Source: Sabethes cyaneus (lineage: Eukaryota; Arthropoda; Insecta; Diptera; Culicidae). From it: a DNA stretch of 64,000 bases. The position numbers were made by a program, and so were the translations under genes. Below are positions 46,628-57,200 of the stretch, piece after piece (positions within the stretch are counted from its first letter, which is position 1; every line of letters begins with the position of its first letter). The DNA is taken from NCBI RefSeq assembly GCF_943734655.1, contig NC_071355.1:28556964-28620963 (forward strand), written 5' to 3'. The notes beneath the pieces are model-generated. The model was not told the DNA's origin. It searched no databases and saw only the letters and a list, made by a program, of their open reading frames with translations.

Positions 46628-47187
46628 AACGGTCCCAAATGACTGCCTTGTGGGATTCCAGGCGAGGCCGAAAACGCATTAGATTGAAAACCTTCAACCG
46701 TCACAATCAGTTTACGACCTACGAGATAGGAATTGAACCAACGCACACTTCCGCTGATACCGAGTCTTTCCAATTTGGCAATTGCAATAGCATGATTGGT
46801 TTTGTCGAACGCCGCAGATAAATCAGTATAGATGACGTCCGTTTGAGCACGATCCGCTAAGCTTTCCGCAATATATGATGTGAGACACATAAGATTTGTA
46901 GTGGTTGATCTGCCAGCTATGAATCCATGTTGATCATCACTTAGGCATTGTTTGCAGTGTGACAGCAGCGGAGTCATGATAAGAAGCTCGAATAACTTCG
47001 AAATGGCACATAATGATGAGATTCCTCTAGTCGAAGATTTTAACGTTGAGGCGGCTCTAGAGATCATTGTTTCGTCGATGTTAAGAGTACCCAGCGTATT
47101 CGCAGTCATTAGCGGAACCTTGTTGGCAGCCTGATTAGCTTGGTCGTCTGGGATCTTACTTTACTTTACTTTAGTGGCAACGGTCCG

Positions 47188-50100
47188 TTACCGATCCTGC
47201 GCCGAACGAATTATAGTCCTCCAGTACCGTCGGTCCTGGGCTGCCGTTCTCCAATCCCCACGAACACCAGCTGAACGTGCATCGTCTTCGACAGCACACA
47301 CCCACCGGGTGCGGGGTCTGCCTCGGAGTCTACGGCCTCTTCCTGGTTCTCTGCTGAAAATAGTTTTGGCTACTCTTTCATCGGGCATTCTGGCCACGTG
47401 TCCAGCCCACCGCAGCCTGCCACATTGCACTACCTTCACTATATCAGCATATTTGTATACTTGGTACAGCTCGTGATTCATGCGTCTGCGCCACACTCCA
47501 TTTTCCATTTTGCCACCAAGTATAGATCGCAGAATTTTACGCTCAAAAACCCCAAGCACTCGCCGATCAGCTTCCTTTAGCGTCCATGATTCGTGTCCGT
47601 AAAGGGCCACCGGGAGGATTAGTGTTCTGTAGAGCGCCAGTTTTGTGCGAATTTGCAAACTACGGGACTTCAGCTGGCTACGTAATCCGTAGAAAGCCCG
47701 ATTCGCGGCTGCAACTCGTCGTTTCACTTCGCGGCTTACATCGTTGTCACATGTCACGAGTGTACCAAGGTATATAAATTCCTCCACTACTTCATATCGT
47801 TCCCCATCTAACTCCACCTCGGCACCAACACCACTTGAGCTCCCACGTTCCCTACCAGCAACCATGTACTTCGTTTTGGCGGTATTAATGGTAAGTCCCA
47901 ATCTCGCTGCTTCCCTTTTAAAGGGCCTAAAGGCCTCTTCTACTGCTCTACGGTTGATTCCGATGATATCGACGTCATCCGCAAAACCAAGAAGCATGTG
48001 AGATTTCGTGATGATAGTTCCATTCCTTTCCACGTTTGCTCTTCGTAAAGCACCTTCCAAGGCAATGTTGAATAGCAGGTTAGAGAGTGCGTCCCCTTGC
48101 TTCAGTCCATCCAACGTCACGAAAGCAGCTGAGGTCTCACCCGCTATTCTAACGCATGATTTGGATCCATCCAGCGTCGCACGAATCAGCGTAACTAGTT
48201 TCGTCGGAAAACCATGTTCTAGCATTATCTGCCACAGCTCATTTCGTTTAACTGAATCGTACGCCGCTTTAAAATCCACAAACAGATGGTGTGTCTGCAA
48301 GTTGTACTCCCGGAACTTGTCTAGCAACTGGCGCAGGGTAAACATCTGATCCGTCGTGGAGCGACCCTCACGAAAACCCGCTTGGTACTCGCCGACGAAG
48401 GACTCCGCTAACGGTCTCAGTCTGCAGAACAGGATACGGGAAAGCACCTTGTAGGCAGAATTGAGCAATGTAATTCCTCGATAGTTTTTACACTCCATTC
48501 GATGTCCCTTTTTGAAAATTGGGCAAATGAGGCCATCCAACCACTCCTCCGGCATTTGTTCTTCCTCCCAGATCCTGACAATGATCCGGTGGATTGCTTC
48601 GTACAGCCGCTCGCTCCCCGCTTTTAGAAGTTCAGCCGGGATACCGTCCTTCCCAGCAGCCTTACCGTTTTTCAGCTCACTGATTGCCTTCTTAACCTCT
48701 TCCTGTGTTGGTGGCTCCACAGCTTGACCATCGCTTACAATTTCTATCCTGTCCCTGCTGATCTCCTCATTTACCTCTCCATTCAATAGTGTCTGGAAGT
48801 GCTCCTTCCACCTGGCTGCTACCGCCGTTTTGTCGGTAAGCAGGTTGCCAGCACTATCATTGCACATCACAGGCATGGCAAAATTCCTGCTTCTCACCGT
48901 TTTATAGAAACTCCGTGTGTCGTTGCTGGCGTATCGCTCCTCTGCGCCGGCAAGCACGTGCTCCTCGTACTCGCGTTTCTTTAGACGATGAATTCTTTTT
49001 TCCGCAGCTCTAGTCTCTCTGTATCTCTCTCTGTTTTGACGCGTTGCCGCAGTGAGCATGCGACTCCTGGCCTGGTTCTTTTCGTCTGTCACTCTCTGGC
49101 ATTCGGCATCAAACCAGCTGTTACGCTGTCTTCCACGCGTCGTGCCTACCACCTCTCTCGCTGTTGTTTGGATGGCACCATGGATGTTCCTCCACAGCCC
49201 ATTTATATCTTCTTCTTCTACCTGCTGTTCTGCGATTCGCTGGTCAAGCTTCCTGGCGTACTCCACTGCAACGCCATCTGCCGTTAACCGCTGGATGTTG
49301 AAACGCAGCGTCCTTTCAGTGCGAGCTTTCGCCGTGTTCGACAGCCTTGCGCGAATCTTACTCACTACGAGATAGTGGTCAGAGTCGATATTTGGTCCAC
49401 GAAAAGACCGTACATCGATAACATCCGAAAAGTGTCGACCGTCAATCAAGACATGATCGATCTGAGAGCTAGAGTCTCCATTTGGATGCCTCCAGGTTTG
49501 TTTCCGAATATTCAAACGTGGAAAGTAGGTGCTACAGATGGCCATCCCTCTGGCCGCGGCAAAATTTATGAGCCTCAGACCGTTATCATTGGTCGACAGA
49601 TGCAGGCTATGTCTTCCAATAACTGGACGGAAGAATTCCTCCCTCCCGATCTGCGCGTTTGCATCTCCGATGATGATTTTCACGTCGTGTTTTGGGCACT
49701 CTCCATAGGTCCTCTCAAGCTTGTCGTAAAACTCGTCTTTAGCATCATCGGATTTATCATTTGTCGGTGCGTATAAGTTGATTAGGCTATAGTTGAAGAA
49801 TTTGCCCTTAATCCTCAACACGCATATACGGTCATCTACGGGCCTCCACCGGATAACTCGTTGCTTTTGTTTTCCCAACACTACGAAACCGACTCCATGT
49901 TCAGCTTTCTTACCGCCACTGTAGTAGATGTGGTACTTAAAAGAAGTGCCTGCAATAGGGTCTACTGCACGGAACTCCCTTTCTCCGGAATTTGGCCACC
50001 GAACTTCCTGAATAGCAGCGATCTCCACTCCGAGTTGATGCAGCTCTCGAGCAAGCAAGCCAGCCCGTGCCGGTTCATGGAGAGTTCGGACATTCCAGGT

Positions 50101-50217
50101 ACCAAGTTTCCAATCGTTATCCCTTAATCGTTTCCTTGTCCCTTGCCGTGTCCTATACCGATTGTTCCGTCCTGAATTCCTTTGTTCGTTGTTCGTGGTA
50201 ATTGAGTTTTCGGTATA
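47188..50217 (-). CDS. RTE ORF2: apurinic-like endonuclease plus reverse transcriptase
   Basis: An uninterrupted frame of 1,009 residues from the last upstream stop. Endonuclease: GTWNVRTLHEP (residues ~34-44), AAIQEVRW (catalytic Glu), NLYAPTNDKSDDAKDEFY, IIIGDANAQIG, QIDHVLIDGRHFSDV and DSDHYLVVSK (catalytic Asp-His). Reverse transcriptase: AAGKDGIPAELLK, YRGITLLNSAYK, FVDFKAAYDSV, GLKQGDALSNLLF and LLGFADDVDIIG (catalytic Asp pair). The C-terminal part has GRLRWAGHVARMP and an arginine-rich GRGRRLRGRPRTRW. It nicks DNA and copies its RNA at the nick (target-primed reverse transcription). No AUG precedes the endonuclease: the first in-frame Met is within AARGMAICS. Synthesis may depend on the overlapping ORF1. 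All catalytic residues appear intact. Confidence 0.88.
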   Translation of the reverse strand, partial: YTENSITTNNEQRNSGRNNRYRTRQGTRKRLRDNDWKLGTWNVRTLHEPARAGLLARELHQLGVEIAAIQEVRWPNSGEREFRAVDPIAGTSFKYHIYYSGGKKAEHGVGFVVLGKQKQRVIRWRPVDDRICVLRIKGKFFNYSLINLYAPTNDKSDDAKDEFYDKLERTYGECPKHDVKIIIGDANAQIGREEFFRPVIGRHSLHLSTNDNGLRLINFAAARGMAICSTYFPRLNIRKQTWRHPNGDSSSQIDHVLIDGRHFSDVIDVRSFRGPNIDSDHYLVVSKIRARLSNTAKARTERTLRFNIQRLTADGVAVEYARKLDQRIAEQQVEEEDINGLWRNIHGAIQTTAREVVGTTRGRQRNSWFDAECQRVTDEKNQARSRMLTAATRQNRERYRETRAAEKRIHRLKKREYEEHVLAGAEERYASNDTRSFYKTVRSRNFAMPVMCNDSAGNLLTDKTAVAARWKEHFQTLLNGEVNEEISRDRIEIVSDGQAVEPPTQEEVKKAISELKNGKAAGKDGIPAELLKAGSERLYEAIHRIIVRIWEEEQMPEEWLDGLICPIFKKGHRMECKNYRGITLLNSAYKVLSRILFCRLRPLAESFVGEYQAGFREGRSTTDQMFTLRQLLDKFREYNLQTHHLFVDFKAAYDSVKRNELWQIMLEHGFPTKLVTLIRATLDGSKSCVRIAGETSAAFVTLDGLKQGDALSNLLFNIALEGALRRANVERNGTIITKSHMLLGFADDVDIIGINRRAVEEAFRPFKREAARLGLTINTAKTKYMVAGRERGSSSGVGAEVELDGERYEVVEEFIYLGTLVTCDNDVSREVKRRVAAANRAFYGLRSQLKSRSLQIRTKLALYRTLILPVALYGHESWTLKEADRRVLGVFERKILRSILGGKMENGVWRRRMNHELYQVYKYADIVKVVQCGRLRWAGHVARMPDERVAKTIFSREPGRGRRLRGRPRTRWVCAVEDDARSAGVRGDWRTAAQDRRYWRTIIRSAQDR

Positions 50218-50299
50218 CTACCTCACCGGGGTCGCGATACCTACATCCCGCTGATGGGTCTGCCATCTTAGGTATAGCTTGCGGGATACAGCATTTCAT
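50153..50299 (-). CDS. RTE ORF1, 48 residues, overlapping ORF2
   Basis: A short ORF starts at ATG 50299 (MKCCIPQAIPKMADPSAGC) and ends at TAG 50153. It overlaps the open ORF2 frame by 65 bases, with ORF2 one base downstream in register. RTE-clade elements are known for a very short first ORF (about 43 residues in nematode RTE-1), so the length fits. No domain is visible. A diverged relative of this leader region is seen at about 11030-11215. Confidence 0.5.
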   Translation of the reverse strand: MKCCIPQAIPKMADPSAGCRYRDPGEVVYRKLNYHEQRTKEFRTEQSV

Positions 50300-51929
50300 A
50301 TTCAGCCGCCCGTTACGAGACAGACGCTGTGTGAGCCGCCCCTCACCTGGAGAACAGGCGCTCTAGTTCGCACCTCCTAGCTTAGCTGCTTCAGTAAGTA
50401 CATGAAGCATTTCCGGGTAAGGCCATCGACCGTCATCATTTGACTTAGATCTGCGTGGAGGCGCCAGGTGGGAGCTTGAGAGAGCCAGAGCTATGTTTGA
50501 CGCTCCTTCCAGGTAACTCTCTCCATTTCATACCCACGTCTGGGATCACTTCATTGCAAAACGTTCGCCCGAATTTATCAGCAAATTGTTGACTGATCTA
50601 CTGAGGATCCGGAGCAACCTCACCATTCAGGGTCATGGTTGAGGGAAGGCCCGATTCTTTACGCTGATCGCTAACATACTTCCAGAAAGTTTTCGGTTTC
50701 AACTTCAGATTATGCTGAATTCTGTGTAGGTATCGTCGATAGCATTCCCGACTGGTTCGTTTGTATACAGCGTTCAATCTCTCACGCAGCGAACGGGTGC
50801 GGAACTTGGAGTATGTCCTAAGCGCAGCCCTTTTTTCCGTCTTCAGAATACAAAGCTCGCGGGTCAACCAAGGTTTACTGTTTGGCGAATGTGCTATCTT
50901 AGCTACATGACGATCGATTGCGTGCCCAATTATGTGCGAAAGAGTCAATGCTGCGTTGTCGGCATCGTTTCCGTCGAGAACACCAATCCAGTCGATAGTT
51001 GCAAAGAATTCGGCAATGCTTCGGTGATCAGCATTCCGAAAGTCGTATGAAGCAGGCGGGATGATTTTCATTTGATCAGAATGATGGTCGTGGAGGGCTA
51101 GGATGAGTGGGAGGTGGTGCTTACTAGCTTAACCAGAGGCGACGGAGCGAGCGAAATCACTGGGGCAACATCTTGTACGCTGACGAAGCAGAGATCCAGA
51201 CTGCGATTGTTCTCGTTGGTCACGTGGTTGATTCGTCGCAATGTGACAGAGCTGTGACAGCCGAGAAACCGTAAAGCTCCGATGTGTACAGTAGAGTGAT
51301 CGGGATCCGGATGAAGAAAACTATTGCTGGATGGTTGCCACAGAAGTCCTGGAAGGTTGAAATCGCCGATAACAATTAGCTCGTCGGTTGCGGTAGCCAA
51401 ATCGATTACTGACATAACCGACCGGGAGTGAACATCGCTTAGAGCATCATCGCGTACTCGATCAGGCGGAATGTAACTTCCACACACAAAAAGTTTGCTG
51501 TTTGCGAGTTCGATACACACCCATACCTGCTCAATACTGCTCCATTGATCATTTTCAATCACATTTGATTTCAGTTTCTTGTTCACCGCAACAAGCACAG
51601 CGCCGCCCATTGACTTTCGACTGTTTCCGGGCCCACGATCACAACGGAAGACTTCAAATTCGGGACCAAACACCTGACAAGAGAGAGTTCGCGGGTCAAG
51701 CCGATGATATCGTAGCATTCATCGGGTGCAGCCAGGAAGTAGTCGCTCATGTAGTCGTTATGCATGGCATTTTAGCCTCGATTGTTTTCGTGTCTCGCTC
51801 GTTACAAAACCAACCATTTTTCTGACAGCGGTTACTTTTGAAAGTCATTTCAGTCATTGTATTCTCCTGGTCATATTTAGCAATGACACGTTTACAAACC
51901 GGGTACTAATATTGAGGTACTATGAATAT

Positions 51930-53300
51930 TTATTTCGTACATTCAACGAACGTGGGTTTCCCGCGACGGCCGAACAGAAAACCAAATCGACCACAGCTGC
52001 ATCAACCGAAAATGGCGAAGGAGCCTTCTTGATGTACGCAACAAATGCAGCGTTGATATCGCATCCGACCATCATCTTGCTGTCGCTGAAACATGTTTGC
52101 GCATCGCACGTATTCAATGACGGGAGGTGAAAATTGGGTGCCGTTACGACGTCCGCCGATTGGAGAATTCTGAGTTGAAAAGGGCCTTTGTCGAACAACT
52201 TGAATCCCGGGCTTCGGAGTTGCCACCTGGTGGAACCGTCGAAGAGCAACGGATCGGCTTCAACAACGCTTTCATCACGACCAGTGATGCCAGCGCGCAC
52301 CGGGCGAAGGGAATGGATCTCGGATGAAACTTGGAGGAAGATGGACGAGCGGACAGAGGCGAAAGCCAGCATTGAGCGAGCGCGAACCAGATCGGCCAAG
52401 ACAGCTACCCGTCAACTATACGCCGAACTGGAGAGGGCTGTTAAACGTGCTTGTAGGCGGGACAAGAGAGCCTGGACTAACTCCCTAGACGAACAGGGAG
52501 AAACCGCCGCCGCCAATGGTGATATCCGTTTGTTGTACGATATTTCTCGCCGCCTTAGTGGTGCCAGGATGAATACAAAGATGCCGGTTAAGGACAGAGC
52601 TGGTCAGCTACTGACTGACCGTACAGAACAGCTTAAGCGATGGACTGAACACTTTGAACAACTCTTCCGAGTTCCTCGTTGTCTTCGTCGAATTAATCGC
52701 GTCAACTCAGAGGCGCCATCGCTGGATGAAATTGTAGCAGCCATCAAAGAGTATGAAATTCAATAGAGCATCAGGGACAGGCTGTATTTCAGCCGAAATG
52801 CTCAAAGCTGACCCATCTTTGTCAGCCCAGATGATGCATCAGTCAGCAATATATGAGAAACTGCTACTTTTCCGGTGGACTGGATGCAGGGCAAATTGGT
52901 CAAAGTCCCTAAAAAAGGAGACCTAATTGAATGCGGTAACTGGCGTAGCATCACATTGCTCTGTATTACTCTCAAAGTACTCTGTAAGGTAATCCTCAAC
53001 CGGATCCAGGAGACTGTCCGGCGGCAGCAAGCTTGATTCCGTGCTGCCCGATCCGCATTATATTGGAGCAGATCAACGAATTCCAGGACTCTCTTCTGCT
53101 GGTGTTCGTTGACTTCGAAAAGGCGTTCGACCGACTCAACCACGAAAACATCTGGAGCGCACTTAGGCCTGTAGAGCAGTTCCAGATAAGCTAGTCCATC
53201 TCATCGAAGCTCAATACGAGGCGTTCTCGTGCAAGGTTTTGCACGGTGGCGTCTTGTCCAACCCCATAATGGTTACTGCTGGCGTGAGACGGGCTGCATT
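51930..53300 (+). pseudogene. Decayed non-LTR retrotransposon, endonuclease end to mid reverse transcriptase
   Basis: Plus strand, opposite to its neighbour. It starts with the second half of an endonuclease (TENQIDH, RKWRRSLLDVRNK, DIASDHHLAVAE), then GCRYDVRRLENSELKRAFVE and SDETWRKMDERTEAKASIER. After this come RDKRAWTNSLDEQGETAA and RLLYDISRRLSGARMNTKMP, a degraded RT start (LVKVPKKGDLIECGNWRSIT, then FVDFEKAFDRLNHENIW near 53108), and a last piece VLHGGVLSNPIMVTAGVR near 53240-53290. Several frameshifts exist, for example near 52295. The catalytic YADD region and everything after it are absent. Confidence 0.6.
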
Positions 53301-54290
53301 TTATATGAAGCCCCCGCTTTCAACCGCGGATCATAGGTGATTTAGGGTGAGACGGCCACAGGCCACGAGTGTTTGCTAGTGCCCCGCCATCGTAAGGGTT
53401 CATACAACGGTGGATAAATGCTTTAAGTAATCGATTTGCAATGGCTCAGCGATGCTAAATACTGAAACGGTTTCCCTAACCCAAGAATTATCTTCGGCCA
53501 AGCCGAATTTGGATTTAGAGTGATATCATCACTGTTACACTACTCCAATCGAAGTATATAAACATACAAAATCAGTTTTGAAAGAAACAGAATCGAGCCT
53601 GACACTGCTCTACAAAGATAGCGGCGAGAAACATACAATTATAAGTGCAGTCGAATAATTCGAAATTTTATTAAATTTACTTATCTAAAATCTATACGAT
53701 AACAAAAACTAAGGTACTACAATAGTAAACATGTGTATATACTATTTTACGGTCAACCATCTCGGACGATGACTTCCTCCTCTAGACTAACGTTGCATAT
53801 GGATATTGATCCTAGCAGTAAACCAGCTATTATTTTGTTTGATATTTTACATAATCGCTAAAATTTCGAACTCATTTCTGTGGGGATATAAATAAGATTC
53901 CTAACTATTCGCGATTTATAAACTCAACCCCATTCTACATAAACTGTTCTCTTGGCTAGATGATAAAAGATTAAATTTCTTTATTATTCTTTTTTTTAAG
54001 ACAAAGCAGTATTCGATTGTAGATACAAGCTGCTATGGATACGCGTGATAAAATAACATTTTGCACTTAAATAAAAACAAAATACGGGGCTTCCAGAAGA
54101 ACAAAAAATAAACAAGTGTTTTCAAACGAGCTGCTGGTGCTTATCTCTTTAAAATTATACAAAATAATTAATTAAAAGTAATATTTTACAACCGGATTAC
54201 GTTGCCTACGAATTGCATCGCAAAAGCGAATCCACCAATCTTGGTTGATCAGTAAATTAGGGCACCCCTTCAAGCAAAGACTCCCCCAGC
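53301..54290 (-). other. Probable 3' UTR and downstream flank of the PH-domain gene
   Basis: AT-rich DNA directly after the TAG at 54291 (minus strand), without ORFs. Candidate poly(A) signals in minus orientation (TTTATT on the plus strand) occur, for example near 53666. Which one is used cannot be told. Confidence 0.4.
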
Positions 54291-57200
54291 CTAGTTCTGA
54301 TGCTTGGACTTTTTCTTGGAAAATATTCTAAACACGCCGCCTCCGCCTCCACTGCTGCCGCTGCTGCTCTTCTTGTCCTTGGCGGCACCGTCTTTGCTGC
54401 TGCCACCGCCCTTGATAAAGCTGGCTTCGCTTTCGCTCGAACTTTCCGCCGATTGGCCGGCATGCTGACGGCCCAGCAGTAGATCGGCTGTCGTTGGCAG
54501 TGTGGCGGCTGAGCCGGCCGCCGAACCGCTGCCTGTCACCACCGGTAGCGAAGCCGGCCGCGTCGTTTCGTGCCGCGATTGACCCCAACCTGCGGGAATA
54601 ATGAGATCGAGATTTGTTTCGTGTCGCTTTGCTCGGGGCATGCATAAGTAGGATTGGTTTTTAGTGGTTTATTCGCTCGTACTAATGATTTTGGATTGGT
54701 AGTGTCCCAGAACCATACAGACCTACAGACAGTCTATGCAATGAGATGTTATTGATTAACCGGTCAGATTTGTTTGTTTTGAGGTCTCAACTTTTGAGAG
54801 TTGTTCATGGCGAACTTTTGATTGGGATTCTTAAGTTACTAATAGAAGCTTTTTTATGTTTAGTCGGTATTTAAGTAAAGATAGTAGCACAATAAAAGCA
54901 GTTGTATTAAAAGAGGTTAATTTCTAATTCAATCGTGTTAAATTCTAGCATTTTTGAGACTTCGCTCATTAATTGATTACACTAGAATCTCTTTTTACGT
55001 CCACATTTTTACGTCCGAAATTAGAGTTCTTTGGTTTTAAGACCAAATTTTAAATTTAGTCCACTTTTTTACGTCCAAAATTTTGAATTACGTCCTCGTC
55101 AAATATCATGAGGAAATCTCAAGGAATTCGACATAACGTCTGTTCTTTTTCAATCCAAAATTACAGTGTTCCTTTCCACTGAAAAAGGGAAAATGAGATA
55201 AACAAAGAAAAGACTAGACAGAAAAAGAGGAAGAACAGTAGAGAAAAGTAGAAAAATGAGAGAAAAGAAAGAAAAACGACCAAAAGAGGGGTAAGAAAAT
55301 TAGGATATAAAAGGAGAAAAACGAGAGCAAAAAGGAGGCAAAGAAAAGGAGAAAATGTGGGACCATGAAAATTGAGAATCGAGAAAAGAAAAAGAGGAAT
55401 TTAGAGAGAAACAATGAAAACGGAAAACTAACCGAATAAAACGAGCAGCAGAACGTGACTAGAAATGAGAAAAGGTAGGACATTGTGAGATGTAGAATGG
55501 AACAGACGAAAACAAAATATAGAAAAAGAATTAACCAGACAGAAAACAAAAACCGAGAGTGGAAAAGAAAAAGAACAAACCTGAAAATAGAAGAAAAAGG
55601 TCGAAAAATGGAACAGAAAAGAAAAAAAAATATATCAAAATCAGAAAGGGGCGAAGAACTGGACATGAAAAGAACAGAGAGAGAGATGAAAAAGCGGACA
55701 GAAAGAAAACGAAAGAGAAAAGGAGGGAAACCAAACAAGTAGTAGGAAGACTGGACAGAAAAAGAAAAAAATCGTAACAGAACCGGGAAAGCAAGAGAAA
55801 AATCCAGACAAGAAATGGAAACGGAATAAAAAACTAAAAGGGAAAAGAAGATAGCTAGAGAGAAAAAAACCGATAAAGGAGGCGAGGAAAACGGGAAAAA
55901 GAGATTAAACGGAATATAAAAGAAGAAGGATGGAACAAAATAGGAATGGGAAGGGTAAATTAGACAGAAAAATAACGTAAGAAAAACAGAAAAAAGGGTC
56001 AAAGAAAAAAAATTAAACTGTAGAGAAAAAGACGAAAAACGAGAGACAAAAAGTGAAACCGGAGAGCAATAGAGAGAGCAAAAAAAGTATAAGCGAGACA
56101 GAATAAAAGAAAAAATTGGGCATAAAAAGAGAAAAAATGAAAACAAAAAGAAGAAAAGTAGACAAGAGATAGAAAGACACAAAAACGAAAACAGGAAAAT
56201 AGAAAGATAAAATACAGAAAACACGAAAGAAAATTGCAAAAAACAACAAAAAGCAGAACACACGGGACAGAAAGAAAAGAAAAAGAAGAAAAACAAAAGG
56301 AAATGGAAGAAAAGTGAGAGCAAATAACAAGAAAACGGTACAGAAAAGAAGAAAGGACGGAACAAAAAGTGGAAAAACGGGACTAGAAAAGAGAAAACGA
56401 TAAACAAAAAAAGTTGAACGTGTAAGACGAAATATGTCAATCCTAGTTTAAAGTAAAACTTGATATCGCTGCCATCGCTATACTATGTAACTCCAGCACA
56501 ATGTAATATTGGTAAAGGTGCATGCATATTTTTTATGCGTTTGGCAAACTATCCAATTTATTGTACTTTTTGATCTGTTACTTAAATTTGTTATCTGTTG
56601 TTATCAGTGACTGATATACTGAATCTTGTTGTTAGCAGATTTAAGAAGCCTTGGATAATATTATGTTGATTTTTAGCTGTTTTGGTGGTTTGTAAAAAAT
56701 CGCATAAGATGACGTCAAATTCATCGTCAATTTTTCGTCTGTAAAACGTTTGTGTCGCCCACAAGCACTTCAAATAAAAGAAGCTTAACATACTTTTTTT
56801 ATAGTAAAATCAATAAGGAAACAAAATAATTGATTTATAATGACTAGTTTTGTTTATCCTGCTTGTTACCACATTATTCGTAAAACGAGCACTTAAACGG
56901 GGTAACTTGCAACAGCTGGTAGATATAAAAATCTGTGTTCCGTTAACTTCACGAGGCAAATAACAATTTATTTTGCATCAAGCAATACTAAAGCACAACT
57001 GAAGAGTGTAAGATACTTTCGGTAAGTCGGAAATATGCCAGTTTTTCTCTGGATATACCGAAAATGGCCATAGAAGAGGCTAAAAAGAAAATATCCTTAC
57101 TGAGAGAAATCGACCAGCGATATGACAGTGTCTAATTACGATCACTCGTAACGTAATTAACAGTCATACATTATGTAATCAAGATATCGATGATTTAATT

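Larger units (their letters stand above)
47156..50536 (-). mobile_element. Full-length RTE-clade retrotransposon with 11-bp TSD
   Basis: It is 3,381 bp long and flanked by the direct repeat 'cgtctgggatc' (47145-47155 and 50537-50547). Deleting the element and one repeat joins the surrounding jockey-group frame as EVIPD|DQANQ, which proves the insertion and its orientation. The 3' end (low coordinates) carries a short 'actttactttact' tail, the simple-repeat tail typical of RTE elements rather than poly(A). ORF2 is uninterrupted, so the copy is probably recent. Confidence 0.9.
45385..51770 (-). mobile_element. jockey-group non-LTR retrotransposon, split by two insertions
   Basis: Endonuclease piece at 50548-51765 (MGGAVLVAVNKKLKSN, ELIVIGDFNLPG, SLDLCFVS, then linker KPKTFWKYVSDQRKESGLPS). 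Reverse transcriptase piece at 45390-47144 (GISSLCAISKLFE, DQHGFIAGRSTTTNL, VIYTDLSAAFDKTNHAI, GIPQGSHLGPF, DQVKNLGIILDS, FRLPSYERRCRLIHLETL). Between them sits a 3.4-kb RTE (47156-50536), and inside the RT a 255-bp TIR element (46373-46627). Lesions include a small deletion in the endonuclease near 51690 (GLT joined to REL, losing the ETWLD block), a stop after APDPQ near 50597 and one near 45962. With both insertions removed most of the frame is open, so the copy is fairly young. Confidence 0.75.

Noticed and set aside
48008..49776. Several plus-strand frames across the RTE element
   Set aside because: Shadows of the continuous minus-strand ORF2, which carries the endonuclease and reverse transcriptase motifs.
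55214..56440. 408-codon minus-strand frame
   Set aside because: Complement of a purine-rich tract; composed almost only of Phe, Leu, Ser and Val and not a protein gene.
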